A DNA stretch of 64,000 bases from Candidatus Marisimplicoccus framensis. GTDB taxonomy: Bacteria; Bacteroidota; Bacteroidia; Flavobacteriales; Flavobacteriaceae. How positions within the stretch are numbered: position 1 is the stretch's first letter; each line of letters opens with the position of its first letter. The notes below the pieces were generated by a model. That model did no database searches and was not told where the DNA came from. It worked only from the letters and a program-made list of their open reading frames with translations. The stretch is taken from the NCBI GenBank assembly GCA_905182065.1, contig CAJIZN010000001.1, positions 186,001 to 250,000 on the forward strand, in the 5' to 3' direction. Of the stretch, positions 55,085-64,000 are shown in pieces. The position numbers and the translations under genes were made by a program.

Positions 55085-58000
55085 ATGTCCGAAACTAAGT
55101 TTCGAAAAATTAATAATGTGATTGGTTGGCTACTGTTTTCAGTTGCATTAATCACATACGGCTTAACAGTTGAACCCACTTCAAGTTATTGGGATGCAGG
55201 AGAGTATATATCCACATCTGCAAAACTTCAAGTTGGTCATCCACCAGGCGCACCATTCTATCAAATGATGGGTGCAATTTTTGCCTTATTTGCATCAGAT
55301 AATGAATCTATTGCTATTGCTGTTAACTTTCTATCAGTCGTATCCAGTGCATTTGTTATATTATTTCTTTTTTGGTCAACAACATTATTTCTTCAAAAAA
55401 TATTCAGAAAAAACAATTTTTCCAATAGCTTAAATATTATTTTAAGTGCTTCAATTGGAGCTTTAGCTTTCATGTTTTCAGATAGTTTTTGGTTCAATGC
55501 GGTTGAATCAGAAGTATATGCTTTAGCTATGCTTTTTTTATCAGCAACATTTTGGGCTGGACTGAGATGGGAAAAGGATTTTGATAATATAAGAGGTGAT
55601 AAATGGTTGTTGTTAATCGCTTTTTTAATTGGACTTTCATTCGGAGTACATTTTATGGCCATATTGACAATTCCTGCTATTGGAATGATCTATTACTTTA
55701 AAAAATATAAAAAAATTACAATTAAGAGTTTTTTATTAGCGAATGTAATTTCAGTTTCAGTTCTATTATTTCTTTTTAAACTTCTACTTCCATCTACTCT
55801 TGCATTATTTGGTCAACTTGAAGTTTTCTTTGTAAACTCAATGGGGTTACCTTTTAACTCTGGAACAATCATTGCAGCTTTTTTAATAATCTTTCTATTC
55901 TACAGAACACTTAAGTATACTCGATCAAAGGGAATGTTACAAATAAACACATTAATACTATGTGTGCTATTTATTTTTATTGGATTTTCATCGTGGTTGA
56001 TGCTTCCTATTAGATCAAATGCAAACACTGTCATAAATGAAAATTCTCCATCAGACGCAAGAACACTTTTAGCCTATTATAGATTAGAACAATACCCTAA
56101 AACATATCTTTTTTATGGGCCTATGTTCTCAGATATTTATGCTCCTCAAGATGAAAAAGAACCCTATATAGATGGAAAGCCAAAATATGAAAGAGATTAT
56201 CTAACTAAAACATATAAAGTAGTTAATAATTGGGAAGATTCTGAAATAAATTCTAATTCTAATCACAGAGGCTTAATCCCTAGATTATGGAGTTCAAATC
56301 ATGCAGGGAATTACATGAACTTTACAAATCCTTTGAAGTTTGAAATTCTTGATAGATATAAATCAGAAGAAAGAATTGTTCAAAGTGTAAATGAATTCCA
56401 AAACCGTCAGCTTCAAGGAGAAGTAACAGGTGATGATTACAATGAGTTCTTTAGATCTGTTGGCCCATACTTGAAGATCAGTAAACCAACTCTTTTTGAC
56501 AACTTAAACTTTTTATTCTCTTATCAAGTTAATTATATGTATTGGCGATATTTCTTATGGAATTTTGCTGGTAGACAAAATGATATTCAAGGTGAGTATT
56601 CTATACTTAATGGAAATTGGATAAGTGGAGTCAATTTTATTGATGAGCTAAGATTGGGAAATCAAAAAAATCTTAGCGAAGATCAAAAAAACAATAAGGC
56701 TAGAAATACTTATTATTTTCTCCCTCTTATTCTTGGATTGATTGGTCTAATGTATTGTTATAAATATGATATCAAATCTTTCTGGACATTACTTTTACTT
56801 TTTCTATTCACAGGGCTAGCACTAAAGTTTTATTTAAACGAACGTCCTTTTGAACCAAGAGAAAGAGACTACGCGCTTGTAGGATCTTTTTATGTGTTTT
56901 CAATCTGGATTGGGATGGGATTTGCTGCAATAATGAATTATTTGAAAAAGTTTGAGAATAAAATCTCAAAATCTGTTGTCTACATAACCTGTATAATTGC
57001 TGTACCTAGTTTAATGGCATTCAATAATTGGGATGATCATGATAGATCAGATAGATATACTGCTCAATCTATTTCAAAAGCATATCTACAATCTATTGAA
57101 AAAGATAAAGATGCAATGATTTTTACAATTGGAGATAATGACACTTTTGCATTATGGTATGCTCAAGAAATAGAAGAATTTAGAACTGATGTTAGAACTA
57201 TTAACACGAGTCTTTTAGCAACGGATTGGTATATTGATCAAATGAAAAGAAGGGCATATGGCAGTAGTCCTATTCCTTCTCAAATGGAACACGAGCAGTA
57301 TGCTTTTGGAGTCAGAGACTATATTAGATACGAAAATTTACTTGACTCAATAAGATGGGATATTAATGATTTTGTTGATTGGGTTGCAAGTGATAATCCT
57401 AGAACAAAATATAGAAATTTAATAACTCAATCGGGAGGAGATGTAACTGATTATCCAGTAAATGCTCTTGAAACAGTATTTTATCCTACTAATAAAATCA
57501 GACTTCCTGTAGATAAAGAAAATGTCATAAAAAGTGGTATAGTTAAAGAAAAAGATAGAGATAAAATAGTTGATTTTATTGATATAGATCTACCTGAATC
57601 TATATTAACAAAGAATCAGATAATGATGTTAGATATTCTTGCAAATAATAATTGGGAGAGACCTATCTATTTTACTGGAGGTAGTTATGAGGATTCAGAA
57701 TACATATGGATGAAGAATTATCTTCAACTTGATGGACTTGTATATAAACTAGTTCCAATAAAAACTTCAATTGATGCTAATCCCTATGAGATGGGAAGAA
57801 TTGATTCGGACTTAATGTATAATATCGTAAAGAAATGGTCTTGGGGAAATTCTGAAAGTGATAAAATCTATCACGATCCTGAGACAAGAAAAAATAGTAT
57901 TTCATTTAGGAGTAATCTATCTAGACTATCTGAAGTTCTTATATCTGAGGGTAAATTTAAGGAGGCTGAAGAAATTATAGATTTGGCATTCTCTAAAATG

Positions 58001-58594
58001 CCAATTGATTATTATGGGTACTATAGTTTATGGACTCCTTTTATTCAAGGTTATTATAGAATTGGTAGAGATGATAAGGCTAAAGAAATTTTTAAAAAAA
58101 TATCTTTTAAGTATTCCGATAAGTTAAACTATTATTCTTCACTTGAAATTTACAATCAATATGATGTTGGCGAGGAAATTATTGCAGATATAGAGAGATT
58201 CAGAAACCTTATTGAAACAGCTCAAAACTCGGGAGAAAAAGAAATACTGTCTGACCAAATTAAGAGTTTTATATCCAGCTCCGAAAAATTTAATTATATA
58301 TATGGTGAATATGATTACTACATTTCTCTTTCTGGATTTATCATCAAATTATTAGAATTAAATGAAATAGAATACTCGAGAGTCATAATAGATAAAATTG
58401 AAGAACAATTAATTCGAAGAGTTTCAGTTTTTTCAAATATTGATGAGGAAGAACAAGTATATTATATAGAAGGAATATCATCTGACATCAATGAATATAG
58501 TAGGCTAGTAAGTAAAATTGAACTTTACGACCTAGAGCTTTATAATAACTATGATGAAAATCTCAAAGAGATGTTGAGTAAAATGGTTGAATAA
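55085..58594 (+). CDS. DUF2723 membrane protein (glycosyltransferase-like)
   Basis: 1169 residues. The N-terminal half has about 11 membrane helices and opens with LVEPTSSYWDAGEYISTSAK and GHPPGAPFYQMMGAIFALFA, the hallmark loop of DUF2723, which is related to GT-C type protein mannosyltransferases. A conserved block FNERPFEPRERDYALVGSF-like (residues about 594-612) marks the middle, then a periplasmic domain with FTIGDNDTFALWYAQE, and C-terminal helical repeats (about 960-1165) like TPR. The donor and acceptor are unknown. It is 37 bases downstream of the propeller gene, perhaps co-transcribed. Confidence 0.88.
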   Translation: MSETKFRKINNVIGWLLFSVALITYGLTVEPTSSYWDAGEYISTSAKLQVGHPPGAPFYQMMGAIFALFASDNESIAIAVNFLSVVSSAFVILFLFWSTTLFLQKIFRKNNFSNSLNIILSASIGALAFMFSDSFWFNAVESEVYALAMLFLSATFWAGLRWEKDFDNIRGDKWLLLIAFLIGLSFGVHFMAILTIPAIGMIYYFKKYKKITIKSFLLANVISVSVLLFLFKLLLPSTLALFGQLEVFFVNSMGLPFNSGTIIAAFLIIFLFYRTLKYTRSKGMLQINTLILCVLFIFIGFSSWLMLPIRSNANTVINENSPSDARTLLAYYRLEQYPKTYLFYGPMFSDIYAPQDEKEPYIDGKPKYERDYLTKTYKVVNNWEDSEINSNSNHRGLIPRLWSSNHAGNYMNFTNPLKFEILDRYKSEERIVQSVNEFQNRQLQGEVTGDDYNEFFRSVGPYLKISKPTLFDNLNFLFSYQVNYMYWRYFLWNFAGRQNDIQGEYSILNGNWISGVNFIDELRLGNQKNLSEDQKNNKARNTYYFLPLILGLIGLMYCYKYDIKSFWTLLLLFLFTGLALKFYLNERPFEPRERDYALVGSFYVFSIWIGMGFAAIMNYLKKFENKISKSVVYITCIIAVPSLMAFNNWDDHDRSDRYTAQSISKAYLQSIEKDKDAMIFTIGDNDTFALWYAQEIEEFRTDVRTINTSLLATDWYIDQMKRRAYGSSPIPSQMEHEQYAFGVRDYIRYENLLDSIRWDINDFVDWVASDNPRTKYRNLITQSGGDVTDYPVNALETVFYPTNKIRLPVDKENVIKSGIVKEKDRDKIVDFIDIDLPESILTKNQIMMLDILANNNWERPIYFTGGSYEDSEYIWMKNYLQLDGLVYKLVPIKTSIDANPYEMGRIDSDLMYNIVKKWSWGNSESDKIYHDPETRKNSISFRSNLSRLSEVLISEGKFKEAEEIIDLAFSKMPIDYYGYYSLWTPFIQGYYRIGRDDKAKEIFKKISFKYSDKLNYYSSLEIYNQYDVGEEIIADIERFRNLIETAQNSGEKEILSDQIKSFISSSEKFNYIYGEYDYYISLSGFIIKLLELNEIEYSRVIIDKIEEQLIRRVSVFSNIDEEEQVYYIEGISSDINEYSRLVSKIELYDLELYNNYDENLKEMLSKMVE

Positions 58595-58595
58595 A

Positions 58596-58895
58596 TTAGT
58601 TTAGTTGATCTTTCATTAAACTTATAAGAGTATTAGCATCTTGATCTCCACTTTGCCTCCATACCATTTCTCCAAATTTATAAATCATTAAGGTAGGTAT
58701 AACCTTAACTCTTAGAGCCTCGGAAAGCTTAATATTCTTTTCAGTATTAATTTTAATAACTTTTCCTTTATCTCCAAGTGCTGCAGCTACATCTTTTAAA
58801 ATAGGATGCAGTGATGTGGACAACTCATCAAACTCGCTAAAGAAAACGAGTAATAATGGCTTCTTCTCATCTAATAATTCACCAAACTTGGACAT
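58596..58895 (-). CDS. Thioredoxin-like protein lacking catalytic cysteines
   Basis: 99 residues of thioredoxin fold: KKPLLLVFFSEFDELSTSL (active-site helix), KVIKINTEKNIKLSEALRVK, and VIPTLMIYKFGEMVWRQSG with the cis-Pro. The CXXC position reads EFDE and the protein has no cysteine at all, so it cannot act as a disulfide reductase. Convergent with the DUF2723 gene with one base between stops. Probably a binding or scaffolding protein; function unknown. Confidence 0.85.
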   Translation of the reverse strand: MSKFGELLDEKKPLLLVFFSEFDELSTSLHPILKDVAAALGDKGKVIKINTEKNIKLSEALRVKVIPTLMIYKFGEMVWRQSGDQDANTLISLMKDQLN

Positions 58896-59017
58896 TTATA
58901 TATATATTAAAAAGCGAAAGTATAAATTTTTTCTATTTAAATCCAAAAATTATGATTGCTATTAATCTGATTAATAATAGGTTCTTTATTTATTTTGTCA
59001 AAAAACAGTAAATTTTA

Positions 59018-59036
59018 TAACTTAAACTTTAAGTTA
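59018..59036. promoter_or_regulatory. Perfect 19-base palindrome upstream of the phosphate-transport pair
   Basis: TAACTTAAA-C-TTTAAGTTA, 9-base arms around one base, 57 bases before the small secreted protein ATG. It may be an operator; in AT-rich DNA chance is possible. The rest of the 58896-59092 gap shows no clear promoter box. Confidence 0.35.
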
Positions 59037-59092
59037 ATTTAACATTGAAAATCAATTCATTTGTGATATTTGTTAAAAATATAATTACAAAA

Positions 59093-59521
59093 ATGAAAAA
59101 ATATTTATTACTACTTGTTTTAATCTTTATAACTACATCAACAACTTACTCTCAGAAGATAGGTTATGAATTTCGTACAAATGGAAAAGCATACATCTCA
59201 ACATCATATGCTGGTTTTGAAATAAGACATAGAACTGATAAAGAGGAAAATAGATTTACTTATAGACATAAAATTCCAGTCTTTGAAAAGCTTACATTAA
59301 GTTTACCATTACATTATAAAGTTGAAAAAGATCAAGCAACTCTGGAACCTAGGTTAATGTATAAGTTAGAAAAAGTGAGCTTGTGGGCGCAAAAAGAATT
59401 TAATCATGAAGAAAATATGAATGCTGCATTTGGTATAGATATTCCTGTTAAAGATTTCACATATAGAATTGGATGGGACTCATCAAATACAGTTAGAGTT
59501 AGATTAGCTAAAAAGTTTTAA
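59093..59521 (+). CDS. Small secreted, probably outer-membrane protein of unknown function
   Basis: 142 residues from ATG 59093 (MKKYLLLLVLIFITTSTTYS, a clear signal peptide); a TTG frame upstream adds 16 residues without purpose. The mature part is rich in alternating strands: IGYEFRTNGKAYISTSYAGF, RFTYRHKIPVFEKLTLSLPL, ATLEPRLMYKLEKVSLWAQ, TYRIGWDSSNTVRVRLAKKF. The terminal Phe and strand pattern suggest a small beta-barrel. Two bases separate it from the PiT transporter gene, so it may be an accessory porin. I do not recognise the family. Confidence 0.75.
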   Translation: MKKYLLLLVLIFITTSTTYSQKIGYEFRTNGKAYISTSYAGFEIRHRTDKEENRFTYRHKIPVFEKLTLSLPLHYKVEKDQATLEPRLMYKLEKVSLWAQKEFNHEENMNAAFGIDIPVKDFTYRIGWDSSNTVRVRLAKKF

Positions 59522-59523
59522 TT

Positions 59524-61823
59524 ATGGAAAGTATATATTTCTTAATTCTTATTGCACTAATTGGATTAGCATTTGCAGATCTAATAGTTGGAGTTAGTAA
59601 TGATGCAGTGAATTTTTTAAATTCTGCAATTGGATCTAAAGTTTTATCATTCAAAACTATAATGATTGTTGCCAGTATTGGGATATTTATTGGATGTGTG
59701 TTTTCAAGTGGTATGATGGAAGTCGCAAGGAAAGGGATCTTCAACCCTGGAGAATTTATGTTTAGCGAGATTATGATAATATTTATGGCAGTAATGATTA
59801 CTGATATTTTATTATTAGATTTCTTTAATACTATAGGAATGCCAACCTCAACTACTGTATCTATAGTTTTTGAATTACTTGGAGCTTCTGTAGCTATGGC
59901 ATTAATAAAAATTGGTGTGGATAACGGTTCTTTCTCTGATTTAGCTATTTATATTAATACCTCAAAGGCTACACAAATCATTCTAGGAATACTGCTTTCT
60001 GTATTTGTTGCATTTACCATTGGCGCAATTGTACAATGGATTTCAAGACTATTATTATCATATGATTTTAAAACAAAAGCTACATGGATTGGAGCAGTTT
60101 TTGGAGGTATTGCTTTAACAGCTATTTCATACTTTATATTGATGAAAGGGATTAAGGGTACTTCATATGCAGGAGAAAGTTTTAATTTAATTGGAGGAAT
60201 TACAATAAAAGATTTTCTAGAATCGAATGTAATTTCTATAATAGCTTATAGCTCTGTTATATGGTCATTTATTTCATACATCTTAATACATTTTTTTAAT
60301 GTTGATATATATAAAGTTATTATTGGCGTAGGAACATTTGCCCTAGCTCTTGCTTTTGCAGGAAATGATTTAGTAAATTTTATTGGAGTTCCAATTGCAG
60401 CTTGGCAATCATATGAAGCGTGGGTAGCGTCAGGAGTACCAGCTGATGAATTTAGTATGCAAGTTCTAGCTACAAAAGTTGCAACCCCAAACTTTTTACT
60501 TGTAATAGCTGGTGTAGTTATGGTTCTAACCCTATGGTTCTCTAAAAAAGCTCAAAGAGTTGTTAAAACATGAACTTGACTTATCAAATCAAGGAGAAGT
60601 TTCAGAAAGGTTTAATGCAAATTTTTTATCTAGATTTATAGTAAGAGTTGCATCCAACTTATCTAACTTATTCAATAGAATCTTACCATCTTCAGTTAAT
60701 AGTGTGATTGAGAAAAGATTTGAAATCCCAGAAATATTTACAAAAAAAATATCTCAAAATAACAGACCTTCATTTGACGTAATTAGAGCTTCTGTTAACC
60801 TAATGGTAGCAGGAATTTTAATTTCCTTTGCTACATCCTATAAACTTCCATTGTCTACAACTTATGTAACTTTTATGGTAGCAATGGGTACTTCTCTTTC
60901 TGATAGAGCCTGGGGTAGCGAAAGTGCTGTTTACAGAGTAGCTGGTGTACTAAATGTAATTGCTGGTTGGTTTGGAACTGCTTTTATTGCATTTACTGCA
61001 GCAGGTGTAATTGCTTATTTAATTAATATTAGTGAATTAATGATTGCGGTATTATTATTCTTCGCAATTCTATTACTAGTAAGAAATTATATAAAAAGCA
61101 AAAACGAAAAAGATAATACAGTTGAAGAAATTTTAACACAGGCTGAGAGTAGTTCACTCCAGGGCGTTATAAATGAAAGTGCTAAAAACATTTCAAAAGT
61201 AACTAATAGGTCTAGTAAAATTTTTAATAATGTTATTAAAGGTCTTTCAAGTCATGACTTAACAGAATTGAAGAAAAACAAAGATCAAATTGCTAAACTT
61301 TCAAAAGAGATTGATAATTTAAAAGATAAGTTGTTTTTCTTTATTAGAAACCTTGATGAATCTAGTCTTAGTGCTAGTAACTTTTATATAAACCTACTTG
61401 GTTCTCTTCAAGATATAACTCAATCAATAGAATATATTTCTAAGATTAGTCATAAACACATTAATAATAATCATAGAAAACTGACTCTTAATCAAATAAG
61501 AGACTTATTAGCTATTGAAGAGGTTATGTCAGAGCTATTCGAAACCGTTTCAACTACGTTTAAAAATAAATCTTTTAACGAGATTGAAACTATCAATCTA
61601 ACTAAGAATAAAACAATTGGATCACTTAGAGGAAAAAATACAATCTCAGATTTCTAGAACTAGAACTTCAGAAGAAAAAAGCCCTAAAAATACCGCACTG
61701 TATTTTAGTATTTTACAAGAATCTAAAGATCTTACAAAAGTTTTAACCAGTCTTATAGAAGATTATTATTTATCATATGATAAAAGTGTTAAACCAGCTG
61801 AGCCTTCTGGTTCAGATAACTAA
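59524..61823 (+). CDS. PiT-family inorganic phosphate transporter with PhoU-like tail (frameshifted twice)
   Basis: About 766 residues when joined. The first frame (to about 60572) holds the N-terminal half with the PiT signature ADLIVGVSNDAVNFLNSAIG and GMPTSTTVSIVFELLGASVA, and a later GNDLVNFIGVPIAA. One extra base near 60571 ends it; the next frame continues ELDLSNQGEVSERFNANFLS, then SYKLPLSTTYVTFMVAMGTS in the second repeat. Residues about 580-766 are a helical PhoU/DUF47-like domain, broken once more near 61625 before LEEKIQSQISRTRTSEEKSP to the stop 61821-61823. Low-affinity, ion-driven phosphate uptake is the family function. Confidence 0.88.
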
Positions 61824-61824
61824 T

Positions 61825-61858
61825 AAAAAAACCCCAAATTAGTTTGGGGTTTTTTTTT
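61825..61858. terminator. Bidirectional intrinsic terminator
   Basis: A run of A, then ACCCCAAA-TTAG-TTTGGGGT, then T8: an 8-pair stem with a 4-base loop, T-tailed in both directions. It lies between the convergent phosphate transporter and nrdA genes. Confidence 0.92.
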
Positions 61859-61873
61859 GAGGATTTTCTTTTG

Positions 61874-64000
61874 TTAAGAGCCGCACATTAAACAATCATC
61901 ATCGTCATTTTCTTTAGACTGTGATAATATTTGCTTTAACTCCTCTGGAGTAAGAGGCTCTACAGCAACAGGTTTTTGTTTGGATTTTGTAGTAGCTGTT
62001 TTTTCTGTTCTAGTTATTTGAACCTCTCCTACTTCTTCTTTCACAACTTCTGGTTCAACAATTACAGGTGATGCAACTTCTTTTTTCTTCAAAGTAAATT
62101 TGATAGCATCAACAGCAGCTTTAGTTCTTAAGTAATACATTCCTGTTTTCAATCCAGATTTCCATGCATAGAAGTGCATAGATGTTAATTTAGACATCGT
62201 TGCACCCTCCATAAATAAATTAAGAGATTGAGATTGATCAATAAAGAACCCTCTTTGTCTTGACATATCGATTATATCTTTCATCTTTATCTCCCATACA
62301 GTTTTGTATAGTTCCTTAAGGTCATCAGGAATTCCATCAATATCTTGAATAGATCCATTTGCACCCATTAATTCATGTTTCATGTCCTCATTCCAAAGTC
62401 CTAATTCAACAAGATCATTTAATAAGTGCTTGTTTACAATTATAAATTCACCTGATAAAACTCTTCTAGTATATATGTTTGAAGTATAAGGCTCAAAACA
62501 TTCGTTGTTACCAAGAATTTGGGATGTACTAGCAGTAGGCATAGGAGCCACTAAAAGTGAATTTCTAACCCCACTTTTAAGCACTTGCTTTCTTAGTTTT
62601 TTCCAGTCCCATCTTCCGCTTAAATCTTCATCTTCAACACCCCACATATTGTATTGAAATTCACCTTGTGAAATTGGTGATCCTTCATATGTCTGATATG
62701 GTCCATCTTTTTTGGCTTCTTCGACAGAAGCATTTAAAGCAGCAAAATAAATTGTTTCAAAAATTTCCTGATTTAATTCCTTTGCTTTTTCTGATGTAAA
62801 TGGGAGTCTTAATAAAATAAATGCATCTGCCAGACCTTGAACACCTAGACCAATTGGTCTATGTCTAAAGTTTGAGTTTTCTGCTTCTTTGACAGGATAA
62901 TAATTTCTATCTATTACTTTATTTAGGTTTTTTGTTACCCTAACTGTAACATCATATAGTTTTTGATGATTAAACTCACCATCTTCTACAAACATTGGTA
63001 AGGCTATTGAAGCTAGATTACAAACAGCTATCTCATCTTCAGATGTGTACTCCAAGATTTCAGTACATAAGTTTGAAGATCTAATTGTACCTAGATTCTT
63101 TTGGTTTGATTTTCTATTTGCTGAATCTTTATATAACATGTATGGAGTTCCTGTCTCGATTTGAGATTCTAGAATTTTTTCCCATAGCTCTCTTGCTTTT
63201 ATAGATTTTCTACCTTTTGATTGCTTCTCATATTTTAAATAGAGTTTATCAAACTCATCTCCATGACAATCATATAAACCTGGACATTCATTTGGACACA
63301 TTAAAGTCCATTCTTCATTGTTTTCGACCCTTTTCATAAATAAATCAGGCATCCACATTGCGTAAAATAAATCTCTAGCTCTCATCTCTTCTTTACCATG
63401 ATTTTTTTTAAGGTCTAGGAAGTCATAAATATCAGCATGCCATGGCTCAATATAAATCGCAAAAGATCCTTTTCGTTTTCCACCACCTTGATCTACATAT
63501 CTAGCTGTGTCATTAAAAACTCTTAACATTGGAACAATACCATTGGACGTTCCATTAGTTCCAGAAATATAAGACCCTGTTGATCTTATATTGTGAATTG
63601 AAAGACCTATTCCACCAGCAGATTGAGAAATTTTTGCAGTTTGCTTTAACGTATCATAAATTCCGTCAATACTATCATCTTTCATTGTCAATAAAAAACA
63701 AGATGACATTTGAGGTTTTGGAGTTCCTGCATTAAAGAGGGTTGGTGTAGCATGAGTAAAATATTTCTTAGACATTAACTCATAAGTTTCTAATACAGAA
63801 TCGATATCATCTAAATGAATTCCGACAGAAACTCTCATTAACATGTGCTGGGGTCTCTCTACAATTTTTCCATTAATTTTTAATAAGTAAGATCTCTCAA
63901 GAGTTTTGAATCCAAAATAATCATATGAAAAGTCTCTATTATATATAATTTTTGAATCTAGTAGTTCTGAGTTTTTCTTAATTACCTTCATTACATCATC
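61874..64000 (-). CDS. nrdA: Ribonucleoside-diphosphate reductase alpha subunit, class I (5' end outside window)
   Basis: The frame is open to the window edge. An ATG at 63989-63991 exists, but the region before it (Asp-Asp-Val) continues the open frame and the usual ATP-cone N-terminus of about 100 residues is missing, so the true start lies beyond 64000. Reduces NDPs to dNDPs. Catalytic residues visible: [13 protein letters not shown] (first redox Cys), [10 protein letters not shown] (N-x-C-x-E radical site), [12 protein letters not shown] (second Cys), [10 protein letters not shown] (Tyr pair for radical transfer), and the C-terminal swinging tail [11 protein letters not shown] Pro/Val/Glu/Thr-rich linker (about the last 60 residues) precedes the tail. 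Confidence 0.95.
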   Translation of the reverse strand, partial: DDVMKVIKKNSELLDSKIIYNRDFSYDYFGFKTLERSYLLKINGKIVERPQHMLMRVSVGIHLDDIDSVLETYELMSKKYFTHATPTLFNAGTPKPQMSSCFLLTMKDDSIDGIYDTLKQTAKISQSAGGIGLSIHNIRSTGSYISGTNGTSNGIVPMLRVFNDTARYVDQGGGKRKGSFAIYIEPWHADIYDFLDLKKNHGKEEMRARDLFYAMWMPDLFMKRVENNEEWTLMCPNECPGLYDCHGDEFDKLYLKYEKQSKGRKSIKARELWEKILESQIETGTPYMLYKDSANRKSNQKNLGTIRSSNLCTEILEYTSEDEIAVCNLASIALPMFVEDGEFNHQKLYDVTVRVTKNLNKVIDRNYYPVKEAENSNFRHRPIGLGVQGLADAFILLRLPFTSEKAKELNQEIFETIYFAALNASVEEAKKDGPYQTYEGSPISQGEFQYNMWGVEDEDLSGRWDWKKLRKQVLKSGVRNSLLVAPMPTASTSQILGNNECFEPYTSNIYTRRVLSGEFIIVNKHLLNDLVELGLWNEDMKHELMGANGSIQDIDGIPDDLKELYKTVWEIKMKDIIDMSRQRGFFIDQSQSLNLFMEGATMSKLTSMHFYAWKSGLKTGMYYLRTKAAVDAIKFTLKKKEVASPVIVEPEVVKEEVGEVQITRTEKTATTKSKQKPVAVEPLTPEELKQILSQSKENDDDDCLMCGS

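Noticed and set aside
58896-59092. A small RNA or riboswitch in the gap before the small secreted protein
   Set aside because: Apart from the 19-base palindrome, the region is AT-rich with no stable multi-stem structure or known aptamer motif.
1-64000. Mobile elements, phage genes, defence or toxin-antitoxin systems
   Set aside because: No transposase, integrase, nuclease-helicase island, inverted terminal repeats or atypical-composition block was seen; all genes fit core flavobacterial functions.

Overview
The window is ordinary chromosomal DNA of a low-GC, gene-dense member of the Bacteroidota, most likely a marine flavobacterium. The evidence is the content and order of genes: alternative complex III plus caa3-type oxidase genes, a TonB-dependent receptor with a regulatory-like domain, a separate TonB energy transducer, a SPOR protein, and repeated TAnnTTTG promoter boxes, which are the Bacteroidota -7 element. 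Intergenic gaps are short and there are no insertion sequences, phage genes, CRISPR arrays or rRNA genes. Two tRNAs are present: Leu-CAA and Gln-TTG.

Layout. 1-2676 (minus): the end of a TonB-dependent receptor and a Tat-exported sugar isomerase-like protein. 2762-10688 (plus): a HAD phosphatase, then prs-rplY-pth-ribF-serS-rsmA-mgtE-arsC. 10680-12649 (minus): pdxJ, an alpha/beta hydrolase and an acetyltransferase. 12717-17393 (plus): nadK-uppS-bamA-skp, an envelope biogenesis cluster. 17403-23765 (minus): a MacAB/TolC-like export operon ending in tsaB, preceded by a winged-helix regulator and a membrane protein (23892-24750). 24806-46013 (minus): one long respiratory block that reads, in transcription order, actA-B-C-D-E-F, coxB, coxA, ruvB, maeB, ruvA, gcvH, tonB, ctaB, two subunit III genes, subunit IV, two SCO-like genes, a DUF420 gene and a small membrane protein. 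46191-51837: a SPOR protein (plus), then infB, nusA, tRNA-Gln and a sterol-desaturase-family gene (minus). 51922-58594 (plus): a large Asp-box beta-propeller protein and a DUF2723 membrane protein. 58596-61823: a thioredoxin-like protein (minus), then a small secreted protein and a PiT phosphate transporter (plus). 61874-64000 (minus): nrdA, cut by the window edge.

The respiratory block encodes a coherent electron path. Menaquinol is oxidised by the Act complex, electrons pass through its cytochromes c to the CuA/heme-copper oxidase, and heme-modifying (CtaB) and copper-delivery (SCO, DUF420) factors are encoded in the same run.

Two cautions. First, at least 14 single-base reading-frame breaks interrupt genes that are normally intact and in some cases essential (infB, ruvB, ctaB, rplY, actB and others). 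Both insertions and deletions occur, on both strands, often in short homopolymers or repeats, so consensus sequencing error is more likely than gene decay. I give the whole interrupted gene as one feature, except actB, whose two halves are listed separately. Second, I found no convincing undescribed multi-gene system. The best leads are regulatory: a possible attenuator before nusA, palindromic operator candidates at the export-pump regulator, and -7 boxes so close to start codons that leaderless transcripts are likely.
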